DNA of 64,000 bases from positions 434,001-498,000 of the forward strand of contig MU385721.1 of the NCBI GenBank assembly GCA_022497155.1, written 5' to 3'. The notes below the pieces were generated by a model. The model was given only the letters and a program-made list of their open reading frames with translations. It had not been told where the DNA came from and made no database searches. The position numbers and the translations under genes are program-made. This DNA is from Whalleya microplaca. Lineage: Eukaryota; Ascomycota; Sordariomycetes; Xylariales; Xylariaceae. Of this stretch, positions 22,720 through 34,037 are shown one piece after another; position 1 is the stretch's first letter, and the number at the start of each line of letters is the position of its first letter.

Positions 22720-25700
22720 CTACTCGGCCGTGATAACTATCTCCGTCCCCTCAAGCCCCGCCGCCTGAGCACTTACCGTGATCGTCCCGGCCGCCCCGGG
22801 CTGCGAACGTACGACAGCTAGCGCGAAACCGCCAAAAGTGTCGCGCTTCAAGCTTGGGAACGCCGTGAAGTCTGCCGGATTGCCGTTGTCGGTAGACACG
22901 ATCTCCGCTGGGCCGGCGACGGAGAAAGTAATAGCGTCGCTGGCCTCCGGGACGGTAGTCCCGTCCGCATCGACGACGGCCACGCTAACGAAGGACAAAT
23001 CGCGGCCGTCGCCGCTGATCGCCGTCCGATCGGCCGTCAGGACAAGCTTTGCGGCTGCGCCGGCCGTCTTGAGCGTCTCCTCGGCCCATACGGCGCCGTT
23101 CTTGTACGTGACGACGTGCAGCGCTCCCGGAGCATATGTCACATTGTCCCAACGAAAGCGGTAATTGGACGGCTGCCGCTGCAGCTTCCCGGCCGAATTT
23201 CCGTTGATGAAGAGCTCGGCCTCGTCCGCAGACGAGAACACGTGGACCGGGGTGAGTTGGCCGACTCGGTCGGGCCATGTCCAGTGAGGGAGGATGTGCG
23301 CCATGGGGCTAGTTCCATGTTAGCAAATATTCGGCGAAGGAAGACATGGCCTTCATGGACTCGTTGCGTTCTTATGGTGACATCCTTGCGCCACGCTACG
23401 GCCGGCAAATCATGAGTTTAATAGGGAGTTGAATGAAGTCGTTTCACATACTATCGATCTGTTAGCCATCGTTGTCATAAATGATGCGGAGAATATGCAG
23501 AGCGCAATACCAAATAAGTCAACAGGAATCTGGTCGCACGTACCTAGTCAGGGCGCCAGCGGGCCTGGTATAGGAAGAAGCGATCCTTCTTGAACCCAGC
23601 TAGATCGATGATGCCGAAGTAGGAGCTGCGGGCCTCGGTGTCGAAGGGTGTGGGCTCGCCGATGTAGTCCCAACCGGTCCAGACGAACTCGCCGGCAGCG
23701 TACGAGAACTTATCCTGCATGCCGAACACCTTGTCGGGCGACGAGCCCCAGGAGACGGCGTAGAGCTCGTACGCGCTAACGAACAAGGTATCTGCATCGG
23801 CGCCGACGCCGTCCGAGACGGTGGTGCTGTTGGCGCTCGTCACAGGGAACAGGTACGTGCCGCGGGAGCTGACGCCGGACGAGCTCTCGGTGCTCCAGAT
23901 GACCTTGTCCGGGTACGTCTGGTGGTAGCTAGGGTACGCCGAGTCGAATGATGTGCCGCGGCCCTCACCCTGGTAGTTCAGGCCCGGGATCTCGACCGCC
24001 GTGGCAAACTCGCTGCCCGCCTTGGCGTTATTGATGCCCGCACTGAACTGCCGCGTCGGGTCTTCCTCCGTTATGATGCCGCCCAGCTCCCGCGCCGTGG
24101 CGCCTCCGGAGGCCGTCGTTTGCTCGACAATCTCATTTCCGAAGCTCCACGCCATTATGGAGGGGTCTGCGATGAAATCGAGTCAGCAAACTTCCAGTCA
24201 ACTCTGCTGTTCCGCCGTGGTGGTTGGTCGTTGGTCGTTGCAATATGCAGACAGTCTATGTCTGCTGCTTCTTCGGGAATTAGGATGAGGTGAACTTACG
24301 GTTACGATCACGTCGGATAAAGGTGCGGAGATCGGGCTCATGCCATTCATCAAAATAAACGTGATAGTCGTCGTCAATCTTCCCCTCCTTCCAAACATCG
24401 AATATCTCGTCTAGAACTAGAAACCCAAACGTATCCGCCAAATCAAGTAGTTCAGGAGCAGGTGGATTATGAGACATGCGAAGTGCATTGCAGCCCATTT
24501 CTTGCAGCAATTCCAGTTGTCTCTCAGCGGCTCTCAAATGGAATGCAGCGCCGATAGAGCCGTGGTCATGGTGGTTGTTAGTGCCTTGGATATAAACCCG
24601 CTTTCCATTAACCGAAATGCCCGTGTTGCCGTTATAGGTTATGGAACGGATACCGAAGCGAGTTTCGTAGGAATCAATGACGGTGCCGTTTGCAAGAAGC
24701 GTCGTGATGGCGACGTATATATGCGGTACTTGATCTGGCTTGGGTCCCCAGAGTCGGGGGTTTCTTACCGTTGTTGAGGCGTTAACAGACTGCTTAGTAC
24801 TGGCCGCGACGCTCGCAGTCGCCGGCGGAAAGGAGACAACTACTTCTGCTCCAGGCTGCCCGGTTTCGGTATCCAGCACGTACACGTCAGTCTTGAGCTC
24901 TACTGAGCGACTAGAGTTCCCCTTGTTTTCGATCACAACGGTTAGGTCCACATCAGCCGACTCGGCAGATACCACTGGTGTCGTGATATAGGTGCCGTGT
25001 TGACCAATATGAGTCTGGTCCACCTTGATGAGCCAGACGTTCCGATAGAGACCCGCGCCGGGGTACCAGCGGGAGAAATTCAACGGGTTATCAATTCGGA
25101 TAGCCAGAAGGTTATCCCCCTCCTTTATGTACGGAGTAAGATCCAAGCGGAAGGAATTGTAGCCATACGGCCACCCACCCAGTATCTCGCCATTGATCCA
25201 AACAGCCGAGTTAGACATGGCTCCATCGATGTCCAAGAAAATGGACTTTCCAACATCGCTCGATGTTATTGTCAAATTGCGTCGGTACCACCCAACGCCG
25301 TTGATGGGTAAGGCACCCATACTGTTTGGGATGTTAGGCGCGTGGAATGGGCCTTTGATAGCCCAGTCGTGCGGAACATTCACTGTCTCCCACTCGCTGT
25401 CGTCGAATGATTCTTGCACGTATGTGACATTGGCCCCCGGGTCAACTCCCGTCGGGCGTTCATGCTTAGCGCCATTGTCAATAAAATCGTTGCCGGTAGG
25501 GAGAATCCACTCCTTCAGCACATCGTACGATAGCGAGTCGGGATTCGACTCGAACCGAGAAAATCGCCAGCCCGCATTGATACTGACGCGCTCGCGACCT
25601 GCCAGTGTGGTTGGATACCCGTTTGGAAGCCTCCTGGCGACACCTGCTTCAGCAGCTGGCGGGATCCCCAATAACGCAATCCCTAACAAGAGGAGCCCGC

Positions 25701-25725
25701 GGGCATTAAACACTGTTGACACCAT
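22720..25725 (-). CDS. secreted GH2 beta-galactosidase, junction defect at exon 2/intron 2
   Basis: Exons 25725-24300, 24166-23544, 23308-22720. ATG at 25723-25725, signal peptide (about 1-27), then GH2 sugar-binding (GVGWYRRNLTI, NSAVWINGE, GAGLYRNVW), immunoglobulin-like and TIM-barrel domains. Intron 1 (133 bp) rebuilds RDRNHPSIMAWSFGNE with acid/base Glu487; the nucleophile is Glu569 in VIWSTESSSG. Exon 3 (MAHILPHWTWP, then Ig-like domains) is open for 195 codons. The exon 2 end reads CCT GAC TAG followed by GTACGT: every canonical donor leaves an in-frame TAG and the wrong phase for exon 3. Dropping one G would give RPDY joined to PMAHILP and an 878-aa enzyme of usual size; as read, a 682-aa protein lacking the C-terminal domains results. 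It should cleave beta-galactosides (or beta-glucuronides) outside the cell. Confidence 0.85.
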
Positions 25726-26353
25726 GTTGCTTACGTGCGTGTCCAACGGAAACAGATGGTCCTGCGTTTAGGTCGTATTTATACAGCGGGAGCTTGCTCC
25801 GCATGGCGAATCCGGGACACCATGCTTGATGGGGAACTAAACCGTTGTAGCTCCGGGCCGAGGAACCCGAGAAGCTGTCCATGTGAGAACCGTGATATAG
25901 ACCCGAATCTGGACATTAGTCCCTTCGGGCGCCGGGTTATTTCGAATCGAATAGCTGAATGGCAAAGTGGGGCGAGCATGGCTTCTTGGGGTTCTGTCGT
26001 ATTCGCTCAATTTGTGATTGGTGCGAATACCACGACAAATGCAATAGTGAAGCCGAAATATGGATTATGGTGTTTATATTTATATTTAATACCGTCATTA
26101 CACCATCACGCTATTACGCTTATATAGTAACAGCGTAACACCCACGATGTAGTTACGATGAATACTGCGGTGCAATACAGGTATAGTGTAGTATTATAGT
26201 AGAGTCTCTTATAGTAGGTATTTTATAAAGTATACTACCGTATAACGTATGTAACTATCAAATTGCAAGATAGCGTTTTATTGCACCGCTAATGATTTTT
26301 AGGTAAAGCAACTTGACCTTTTCTATCAAAACTTTAAATTGGCCACACACAAG
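25726..26353. other. intergenic; GH2 promoter side
   Basis: Spacer between two minus-strand genes. It has a TATA box for GH2 near 25780 and an AT-rich tract of TATAGTA-like words (about 26130-26260). No gene. Confidence 0.5.
25776..25784 (-). promoter_or_regulatory. TATA box of GH2 gene
   Basis: TATAAATAC on the minus strand, about 52-60 bp upstream of the ATG. Confidence 0.5.
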
Positions 26354-27502
26354 TCATGCAGCTTTACATCCATTATAGCATACCACCTCAGGCCAATCCT
26401 TAGATGGCACATCTAATATCGGAGATTTCTGGCCCATCAAGGTGAAATCAAAGAAGGCCTTGACATAAGAATTCAAGATCTTGACTTGCCGATTACCATC
26501 AATCGGCCCCGTCGCCGGATCTGAATCGTCAATCGTCTTCCAGAAGGCACCGTCGCAGAAATCGTGATGCGTCGTACCAGTGACCAACATCTTCCTCAAA
26601 TATCCCGTCTGCCATGGTGGGAACGTCCCCCACGTGAAATCATAATCAGTCTCGCCGGTATGGGCTTCATTACCCAGAAGGAACGCGGGTCTCTTCACAT
26701 CTGCCTCGCTTGTGTTCAATGTGGCAAGGCCGAATAATTGGCCGTCGAGGTTCAATCCAGAAGTGATGCGATCATCGTCATACATCGAGCCAATTGCTGC
26801 CGCGCCCCCTAAGGAATAGCCAAAAGCGCCGATATGCGTCGTGTTTATGGGCAACCCAAGCTTCTGGACTAGCTTCGGTAAATAGTCCAAAAAGGCAGTA
26901 TTGTCTACGAGCCGAGTTTCATAAATTGCTGCGATGAGATCTAATGAGTTGTAATCGATATATACGCCCTCTACGCCTGTACCGTTCGGGAATCGAACGA
27001 AAGGTTGCTCGTATGGGTGATCTAGCCCGATCACGGTATAACCGTATGACGCCAACTCAGAGAGCAGGATGGTGTCACCTTCAATCGGAGGACCTCCAGC
27101 GCCCGGACCAAACAGGAGAGTGGGATAATGCGATCCTCCATCCAGAAACGGTGCTTCTTTCTGGACGGTCGAGGTGAGGGATTCGAGAGATCCTGAGCTG
27201 TAGTTCCATGACTCTTCAACGTAAGCTACTATCTCGGGACTTAGATATGGAAGTGGTGTAGATTCTGGTTTCTGGAGCGTGGGATAGAATATGGTAGCCA
27301 GAAAAGCTGTGCTGATATTGTTGGGTGCCACGGGATCATGCGAATAGTAGTGTTCAACTGTGTGCTTGCTGACGCCGACATAATATGGACCTGTAGGAGG
27401 TGGAATAGCAACTGTATCTACGAGCACTGCATGGACAAGGATGAAGACTCCGACGATGACATTGGAATATATAGATATGTGTCTTATGGCATTGGTGTTC
27501 AT
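26354..27502 (-). CDS. secreted PAF-acetylhydrolase-like alpha/beta hydrolase
   Basis: Intronless, 382 aa, ATG at 27500-27502. An N-terminal hydrophobic stretch (residues 12-32) is a signal peptide or anchor. The protein matches the platelet-activating-factor acetylhydrolase, isoform II type fold: LLFGPGAGG oxyanion region (130-137), nucleophile Ser230 in GYSLGG, Asp253 in LNLDGQ and His312/313 in GTTHHDFCD. It has several NxS/T sites. Family members cleave short acyl esters from phospholipids or act as general carboxylesterases; fungal substrates are mostly unknown. It lies 0.6 kb downstream of the GH2 gene on the same strand, each gene with its own promoter. Confidence 0.85.
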   Translation of the reverse strand: MNTNAIRHISIYSNVIVGVFILVHAVLVDTVAIPPPTGPYYVGVSKHTVEHYYSHDPVAPNNISTAFLATIFYPTLQKPESTPLPYLSPEIVAYVEESWNYSSGSLESLTSTVQKEAPFLDGGSHYPTLLFGPGAGGPPIEGDTILLSELASYGYTVIGLDHPYEQPFVRFPNGTGVEGVYIDYNSLDLIAAIYETRLVDNTAFLDYLPKLVQKLGLPINTTHIGAFGYSLGGAAAIGSMYDDDRITSGLNLDGQLFGLATLNTSEADVKRPAFLLGNEAHTGETDYDFTWGTFPPWQTGYLRKMLVTGTTHHDFCDGAFWKTIDDSDPATGPIDGNRQVKILNSYVKAFFDFTLMGQKSPILDVPSKDWPEVVCYNGCKAA

Positions 27503-29521
27503 TTTGCCGGTTTGGTTAAAAAGTTATAAACTCCTGATTATAATCTTGGAAGAGTAGATGACGAACTTGATGTGCTGAAATATATGAATCTTAGAGTTAT
27601 TTACACATACATGATCCACTGCGGCACAGCCACCAAGTATCACACCTCGATCACGTTTCTGATCATTTTTGACTCGTTAGATTAACTTGCCTATTTTGCT
27701 GCAATAAGCTGACATTGACCTGAGCTGCAGCATCGACCCTTGTCACCATATCATGTCAGCAATACCAAGCCTCTTTACCACAAGAGCAAATTTAATGAAT
27801 TTTACTTTGGAAATTGAAGAGGGACGATGAGGATAACGGTAATGCACCTCAGAAACGCTTGAGATGCCTAAAACGAAATGAATCATGAATTAAGCATCAC
27901 GTACGGAGTTTGAAGCGTGGAATGCGGGGCAGCGGTTTACATGGGCTGATGGGCTACACGCACATAACCCGGAAGTCGGGTACCGTACAGTACAATACCT
28001 ATTGTACCAGTCACCTTGTGGCTACAACTTGGAACTGGGTTCTGCCTAGTAACAATGCAGTACATGTAATCTCTAGGTTGGTTGATTTACGGTAAAGCCT
28101 CGCTCCAACTACAAGACATTGGCATGATTTTGACTAGATGAGGCCTGACTCCAACCCTAGCCGTAATCAGATGTGCCATTTGTGCCATCACGGGCCAGCT
28201 CCTTGCGGAATAGAGGAATTCCTTGGAACGGGCTCTCTATGCAGACTATACTCACCTATATTTATACTATATCCCGGACTACCTGACATAAGCCAAGGCC
28301 CCTCTATAATAATCTTTAGGTAACTTAGGCGCAAGATCTAAGGTCGAGTCGAATTCAGCAACTACGCCATTCCGAGGTGGCCAGCATGTTATTGCGCAGC
28401 GAGCACGTTGTGAAAGACATATCTTGCCCTGTAGCCATACGTGCTCACTAAAGGGGGACCAATAGCACTGCCCACGTCGTGTTATTCTTGTACAGGCCGA
28501 TCAATCAGAGCGGAAAATATCTGAGAACACTTAACGATTACAAGGAAAATCGTAAAAGTGTGAAATTGATCTGATCATATTTCGTGGAAAGATATGAATA
28601 AGGAGTGCATTATGTATATCTGGGGTTTTTTCCACTTCGTCTTTCTCTTGTAGGTGTTGACAAAGTCTTCTTAAGAGGTTGCTATAAGTTAAACGTCATG
28701 TGAAAGTCCCCGGCTTCCCTATCAACTTATGTAAGAGACCGGAGATTTTCTACTCGCAGATATTATAATGGAGTAGTCAATAGGTTATAGAGACTTTGAG
28801 TGATTTAAGTCCCTTTGTAACGTATTGGCAAACTCCAGCCCCTGTTTGTCCCGAGACAACGCGTAAAATATAGTGAGAACCTAAGGGGTTTCGGACTAGT
28901 AATATCAATGTCGCTGTTCCGTAGCCTGAGATGAAGGTAGAATCTAACGAAGCAGGTCGAATGCCTCACTAAAGTGAGGGCGAACTGAGTAGGGCACCCT
29001 TCGTACCTTATGCAGCAATCGTCTCGCGAGATTCGAAGGCATCGTATTCTCCGCACGCGATTGAACTGAGCAGCTGTAGTAATTTAAAGGTATATCATTT
29101 AGACTTAAAATGACGCTGAAAGAGCGTACAGGGGTGAACGAATCCGATGACTATATCGCGGTTGGTAGCTCCTAGCGACCGACGATAGTGACTAAATATA
29201 ATATCGCCTCTAGGTGAAAGCGTTCTACAGCCTAGATGTCTGAATGCTCGAAGAAACATCCTGGCTTCCACGAGAATCATTCCTATATACTCAGGTATTT
29301 GCATATTGCATATGAACTGTAGATAGAAGAGGATGCGGTTGTCAACGAAAGCAATTGGAAAGGAGCTGAATGTTCCTTTTGGCTGAAAAGTGGCCGGAAA
29401 TGACCGAAAACATCGGTTTATCAACTATTCCTATAGTCTTACTGACTTTCGTACTTCCTGAGAGTTTCCACCACTTGACTTTCCACTAAAAGCTAATCAT
29501 TGTGGTTACCATCCTCGACAC
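27503..29521. other. intergenic, no gene seen
   Basis: 2 kb with short frames only (for example minus 28805-29056 and 29095-29424, no recognisable domain). Confidence 0.5.
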
Positions 29522-30515
29522 GATGTCCTCCACGTCCACCTCAAACGCTGCACTCCGTCCTACACCGAATCCTGCGTCTGTCAACCTGCTACCGAGAGCC
29601 TTGTAATGGGTCAAAATAATCAAATCAAACCGGAAATTTTTGGCGATAAGGACTATGGTAATGATGGCGATGCTAGTGATATGTTCACCGAAGGCGAGGA
29701 GCGTTCGGTCCGCTTCTGGGCAATCATGGGATCACTAACCATCACTGGGCTCATGTCGGCGATCGAGGGCACTAGGTATCATCACCAGCGGGCTACCGAC
29801 CATCATTCGAGCCTTGGGTGGTAGAAATCTATGCACATAGGTGCCCAATGCCTTCTTCCTATCCTTGTCCCTATTTAACCCTTGTTTGCACAAGTCAGCG
29901 ATATCTTTGGCCGCCGGTGGCCATTTATTGGCGCCATGGCCTTGTTCATTCTCGGCAGCGCCCTATGTGACGGCTCATCAACTATGGGCATGCTGATTTC
30001 TGATCGCACCATGTAATTCTCTCATTAGCTTACCTATCAGGTAATGGCCATGTTCCTCTTGATGCGAACGGGGTGTAGGAGGCGGAGGAATCCAACTGCT
30101 AACTGAGACCATCATAACTGACATCGTACCTCTTTGAGAGCGAGGCATATTCATAACCTTGACAATGGTAGCTACTACCATTGGTGCTTCTCTTAGCCCG
30201 TTCATTGGTAGCTTGCTTGCTGATAGGTCGACATGGAGATGGGTTTTCTATATGAACCTTCCCATTGGTGGTGGTAAGTATTGTTTCCTGTGCTCTAATC
30301 TCCAACATCACTACACATCTGTACTCATAACTCGATAGTTGCGCTTGTCCTCATATGCGAACTCCTTCGCGTCATGTCCCAGAAAAACCAGACCTGGAAA
30401 CAGCATCCTTTTCGTATCGACGTGACGGATAATCTCCTTTTTTGTTGGAACCGTTATCGCTGTGCTGATTGCCTGGACCTGGGGACCTAAAGCTTCCATA
30501 AGCCAGAACAAGTAT
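29522..30515 (+). pseudogene. MFS drug-efflux transporter pseudogene (5' half)
   Basis: Readable only across frames. An open start (ATG 29606) gives RSVRFWAIMGSLTITGLMSAIEGT, the first helix of DHA14-type efflux pumps. A 4-base excess near 29773 shifts frame to ITSGLPTIIRALGG, then VPNAFFLSLSLFNP. Another shift gives QVSDIFGRRWPFIGAMALFI (MFS motif A). GGGGIQLLTETIITDIVPL stop ERGIFITLTMVATTIGASLSP follows, where the CGA Arg codon expected at that site is TGA. A surviving GTAAGT intron (30275-30340) leads to ALVLICELLRVMS. Decay and loss of the 3' half (TM7-14) show it is dead. The neighbouring BTB gene is unrelated. Confidence 0.8.
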
Positions 30516-30827
30516 GTTTTCAGTACTACTACCGCATACGCTGTATTAAATCCTATACATCCTTGTTGATATGATATTGGAAGACTCGCAGAAGCTTGAC
30601 CCCCCCCCCCCCCCTTCCCTGCATTCTTTCATTTTGCACTGGTCACTTCCACAAACCATCGGCCTTTCACAAGGAAATCATCCAAGTGAGTTCCCAATTT
30701 CATCTATATCTCCCGCTTATTTACTTCTCTACCTTACGAAAACTTGCAAGAGCAACTGTCTTTTCATTCCTTCCTTTTTCTCTCAGCTCAGTGATCTTAC
30801 TTCTACTAAGCACCACCGCTCGTCGCC
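30516..30827. other. spacer with C15 homopolymer
   Basis: Short spacer between the MFS pseudogene and the BTB gene, carrying 15 consecutive C at 30600-30614; the following pyrimidine-rich DNA looks like a fungal core promoter. Confidence 0.6.
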
Positions 30828-31798
30828 ATGTGTTCCACCTCCTCGCAAGACCAGAGGTAAGCCGTCATAACCGCGCTAATGCCATACGTTATTATTCACA
30901 TAACAATCTAGTCTCCTAGAGACTGGCGAGTTTGCGGATGCCATCATCAAATGCGGAGAAAAGTCTTGGAAGGTTCATAGAGCCATCTTATGTCCCCGAT
31001 CTGAGTGGTTCCGAGCTGCTTTTGCCGGCCAATTCCGAGTAGGTTCTCGAAGCAGTCATACTTCACAATCCACACGTATTTTTCAGTAACTTACCATTGA
31101 CTACTCAAATTAGGAGAGTATAGAAAATGAGATCACCATTCATGAGAGGGATGACGATGTCATCAATGACCTCCTTTTCTGGCTTTACACCAAGAGTAAG
31201 CTAACATGAGCCATCACCCACCTTAGTAGTGCGTTTTGCTAAGTAAAACTCGAATTTAGAATTGAATCCCGAGTCTTTCGATAATGAAACCACTGTGTAT
31301 CTTTCCTGTGTCCAACTCTTTAATACTGCAGATTACTTTTTGTTGCCCGAACTTAAGCAACAATGCATACTGCATCTAAAGCACCGCCTACACGATTTGA
31401 TGGTAGATTATCAAACAAGAGCCTGCTGCGGTGTTGAGTTAGCAGAGAAGGATATTGTCGGAATGTTTGAGGGTGTAGCTACGGCTTACTCGGACAACAC
31501 CAAGGCTGACATGACAGAGGTGAAGAAAACATTCCTGGATTTCGTCGCGGCAACAAACTACTGGATCATCGACGAGACGGTTTTCAAAGAGTTTCGCGAC
31601 ACAGTCCCACAGTTTGGTCTCGACATTCTGGACAGAATCCCTGATGCTGTACACCGTGGTGCCTACTGGCCACATGAGTATCCAGAAGCATGTAAATTTT
31701 GTGACCTGAGTTGTGCTACAAGACCGGGCTCCTATTGGGCGTTATTGGAGGTTCGTGGTGGTAAAAAAATGGCAACTTGTAGTAATTGCCTCCCATAA
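30828..31798 (+). CDS. BTB/POZ domain protein
   Basis: Four exons: 30828-30856, 30912-31038, 31114-31195, 31260-31798 (258 aa). All three introns (55, 75, 64 bp) have GTAAG/GTAGG donors and TAG acceptors, and phases 2, 0, 1 agree. The BTB fold spans about 10-125: [77 protein letters not shown]. The rest is helical, and the C-terminus has a CxxC pair and a final cysteine ([13 protein letters not shown]) that could bind zinc. Fungal BTB-only proteins are mostly of unknown role; adaptors for Cul3 ligases are the known theme. ATG 30828 gives the first exon only nine codons but is the natural start. Confidence 0.82.
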
Positions 31799-32430
31799 TC
31801 GATAGTACGGATGACAGTGTGACCAGCGAAGGAGAAAGAGACCCTGTATGGACCGAACTTATCGTTGAATAGAACACATATGCAATTGGCATGGAGGATG
31901 GATTCGATGACATTGAAGAACTGGGTCTAAGTGCTGGTTATTAATAGTAAGAAGGGAGGACTACTGTGTAGGTAGCAGCAAGGCTTAGTAGGATCAGAGT
32001 CCACTATAATAGCTGACAAGTCAGGTACAGCTGCAGCAAAATCACTTCATCTCAGTTGCTCAGCCCACTTATATAGTATCACCAGATCCATCTGTGACAA
32101 ATCCATCGCGTTCATGCCGCTTTATAGATCCGGTTAGTGGCGCGAGGACGTGTTTCTTTACCAAGGTGGACGTGCAAGCCAACGTTCAACATGGTCTATT
32201 TGAACTGTACCTATCCCAAGAACCTTGTCCAAATTATCATTCCTATGCTTCATCATCCAATCTTTCAAGAAAGACGAAACTAGGTACTCAACACATCCTT
32301 CTCGCTCCAACGCCTGCTATAGGTGCCTTGATCACACAAGCATCTCTATCATAGATTTTCTGAAGATCCAAACTTGCTATCGCGGTCCAAAATCAAATTA
32401 TCTACTCTGCTCATCAAGTGTTTGTTGACC
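31799..32430. other. intergenic spacer
   Basis: 3' region of the BTB gene and promoter of the cupin gene; no gene. Confidence 0.6.
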
Positions 32431-32943
32431 ATGTCTCAGAGCAATGCTCTTTTAACTAGCTCCCGGGTTGTTGTCACAGGCCACAATGAGGACGGCAAAT
32501 CCGTGTTCCAGTCGGATCGGGTACTTGAACCGTTCTCTCCCTTCGGATCAAACGCGAGTTCTTTCTCGATCTTCGACTCTCGCTCTTCAGTACCGGTATC
32601 CAATCAAGAAGAATCGCAGTATCTTCAACGCACTCTACCTCGGTGTCCTCCTGAGGGTGTCATATTCTGTGGTACGAATATGCCTCCCCGCTTTAGCGCA
32701 CCGATGCACCGGACGCTCAGCCTTGACTATGCCATTGTTACGTCAGGGGAGATAGTCCTAGAGCTAGATAGCGGTGAGGAGAAGACGGTCAAAGCAGGCG
32801 AAATGATTGTCCAAGGAGGTGTAAACCACATGTGGCATAATCGGACGGATGAGATTTGTCGAATTGTATTTGTGATGGTCGGAGCGACTAAGGTCAAGCT
32901 TGCGAGTGGGCAAGAGCTAGAGGAGACTGTGTTCAAGAAGTAA
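32431..32943 (+). CDS. cupin-domain protein
   Basis: Intronless, 170 aa; ATG 32431 chosen because upstream in-frame codons give an unrelated leader. The N-terminal VVTGHNEDGKSVFQSDRVLE and the cupin core fit fungal single-cupin proteins found in many secondary-metabolite clusters. The core is MHRTLSLDYAIVTSGEIVLE, then DSGEEKTVKAGEMIVQGGVN followed by HMWHNRTDE. Potential metal ligands are the His in MHRT, a Glu in GEIVLE, and the His of GGVNHMW. Such proteins act as isomerases, dioxygenases or oligomeric small-molecule binders; the reaction here is unknown. No polyketide synthase, NRPS or terpene synthase is within the window. Confidence 0.85.
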   Translation: MSQSNALLTSSRVVVTGHNEDGKSVFQSDRVLEPFSPFGSNASSFSIFDSRSSVPVSNQEESQYLQRTLPRCPPEGVIFCGTNMPPRFSAPMHRTLSLDYAIVTSGEIVLELDSGEEKTVKAGEMIVQGGVNHMWHNRTDEICRIVFVMVGATKVKLASGQELEETVFKK

Positions 32944-33149
32944 TGGAATGTTTATTGTTTAGGAAACTATGTCCGCCGCTGGCTGAAGTATTCTGGGCCA
33001 CTCCAGGGCGAGTCGTATCCGCAGTCCCCGGACTCCGTATTAAATCAATATCATTTCAGCAATCGCCGGGCCATAATACCGCTATCCCAATTTCGAAGGT
33101 TACTGCGCCCTCGAACATAAAAGGCGTGTTTATATTGCTATGAAGAGAA

Positions 33150-33587
33150 TCACAGACCAAGGTCTTTCGCACGGATGGGTTCAACGCTCAAAATCATAAA
33201 GGATTCGGGTTTTCAACGAGCTCAAGTTGATAATTCAACAGCGCCGCAATATTCCATCTCCTATCGGAGTCAAAGTTTCGAATGTGAGTGAGGGGCCCAT
33301 CTACGACCATCGACTGCTAGGAATTCCAGCTGGGGACCGTTTCAAATTATCCATGACTTTTATCGAGAACTTCGCAACAAGATTGAGGCATTGAAAAATC
33401 AGGATCTAACCCTGCCACAGATACGGATTAGGTATCCGAAGATCTGGGTTGAGGGTATGTGTACCAACGGCTTTTATTTGTGTACTGCTGCTAACTCTAT
33501 CATTAAGACATTGTGTTTCGCGTCCAAGCAAATTTGAGATTGATGGAACATAACACTTTAGGTATTGTAAAGCCGAATACAGTATAG
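33150..33587 (+). pseudogene. frameshifted 3' end of an unrecognised gene
   Basis: Two coding-like frames meet near 33340. Upstream (33209-33342) the frame reads RIRVFNELKLIIQQRRNIPS and later VSEGPIYDHRLLGIPAGDRF. Downstream the next frame reads FQIIHDFYRELRNKIEALK, QDLTLPQIRIRYPKIWVEG, then a consensus 53-bp intron (GTATGT 33455, GCTAAC branch, AAG at 33507), then DIVFRVQANLRLMEHNTLG ending in TAG 33585-33587. One missing base near 33342 accounts for the break. Just upstream of 33209 the frame has TAA, so the 5' part is gone or frameshifted too. The family was not recognised. It could be a recent pseudogene or an assembly indel. Confidence 0.55.
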
Positions 33588-33686
33588 GATGACTATAATT
33601 ACAATGCCAATGCTATGTTACAGTGAAGCTCGGGGCTTCTAGACAAGTAGAAGTACAGCCTTTCCCCAAAAGAACATACTAGTACG

Positions 33687-34037
33687 CTAAAACCTGCAAC
33701 TCAAACAACAGTTCAATTTCATGAGCCATCCTATTAGAATCCTTAGTGTTTTCCTGGCATCATTTTCTCCAGTGTCCTCAACATTTTGCCCCTATGGGCG
33801 TGTGTATGTTTCTTCTAGAGACGTCAGCGTAGAGTGGTAAGAGCCCAGGGGTAGTAAACGTACCGCTAGTCGCTCCTCGGCGCCGTGTATTAGATCATAC
33901 TCGGCTTCGGCAGCCTCGTCAGTCAGGCCGCGTCTAGAAGCGGCTTCATGCTCATGTTCCTCCTGCTCGGCATGATGAATCATGTCATGTGCGTCCCTGA
34001 TGGCGCTGTCCGGAAGTCCGTGGCTGCTGGCAGACAT
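33687..34037 (-). CDS. small acidic His/Glu-rich protein of unknown function
   Basis: ATG 34035-34037. Exon 1 (34037-33864, 58 codons) is well supported: SASSHGLPDSAIRDAHDMIH then HAEQEEHEHEAASRRGLT, a helical, charged, apparently conserved-looking segment with EAEYDLIHGAEERLA repeating the ..DxIHxAEE theme, so two related helices may be present. A GTACGT donor follows; a 72-bp intron ending CCATAG would give an exon 33791-33687 and a 92-aa product. Without splicing the frame ends at 33792 (81 aa). No signal peptide; likely cytosolic. Family not recognised. Confidence 0.55.
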
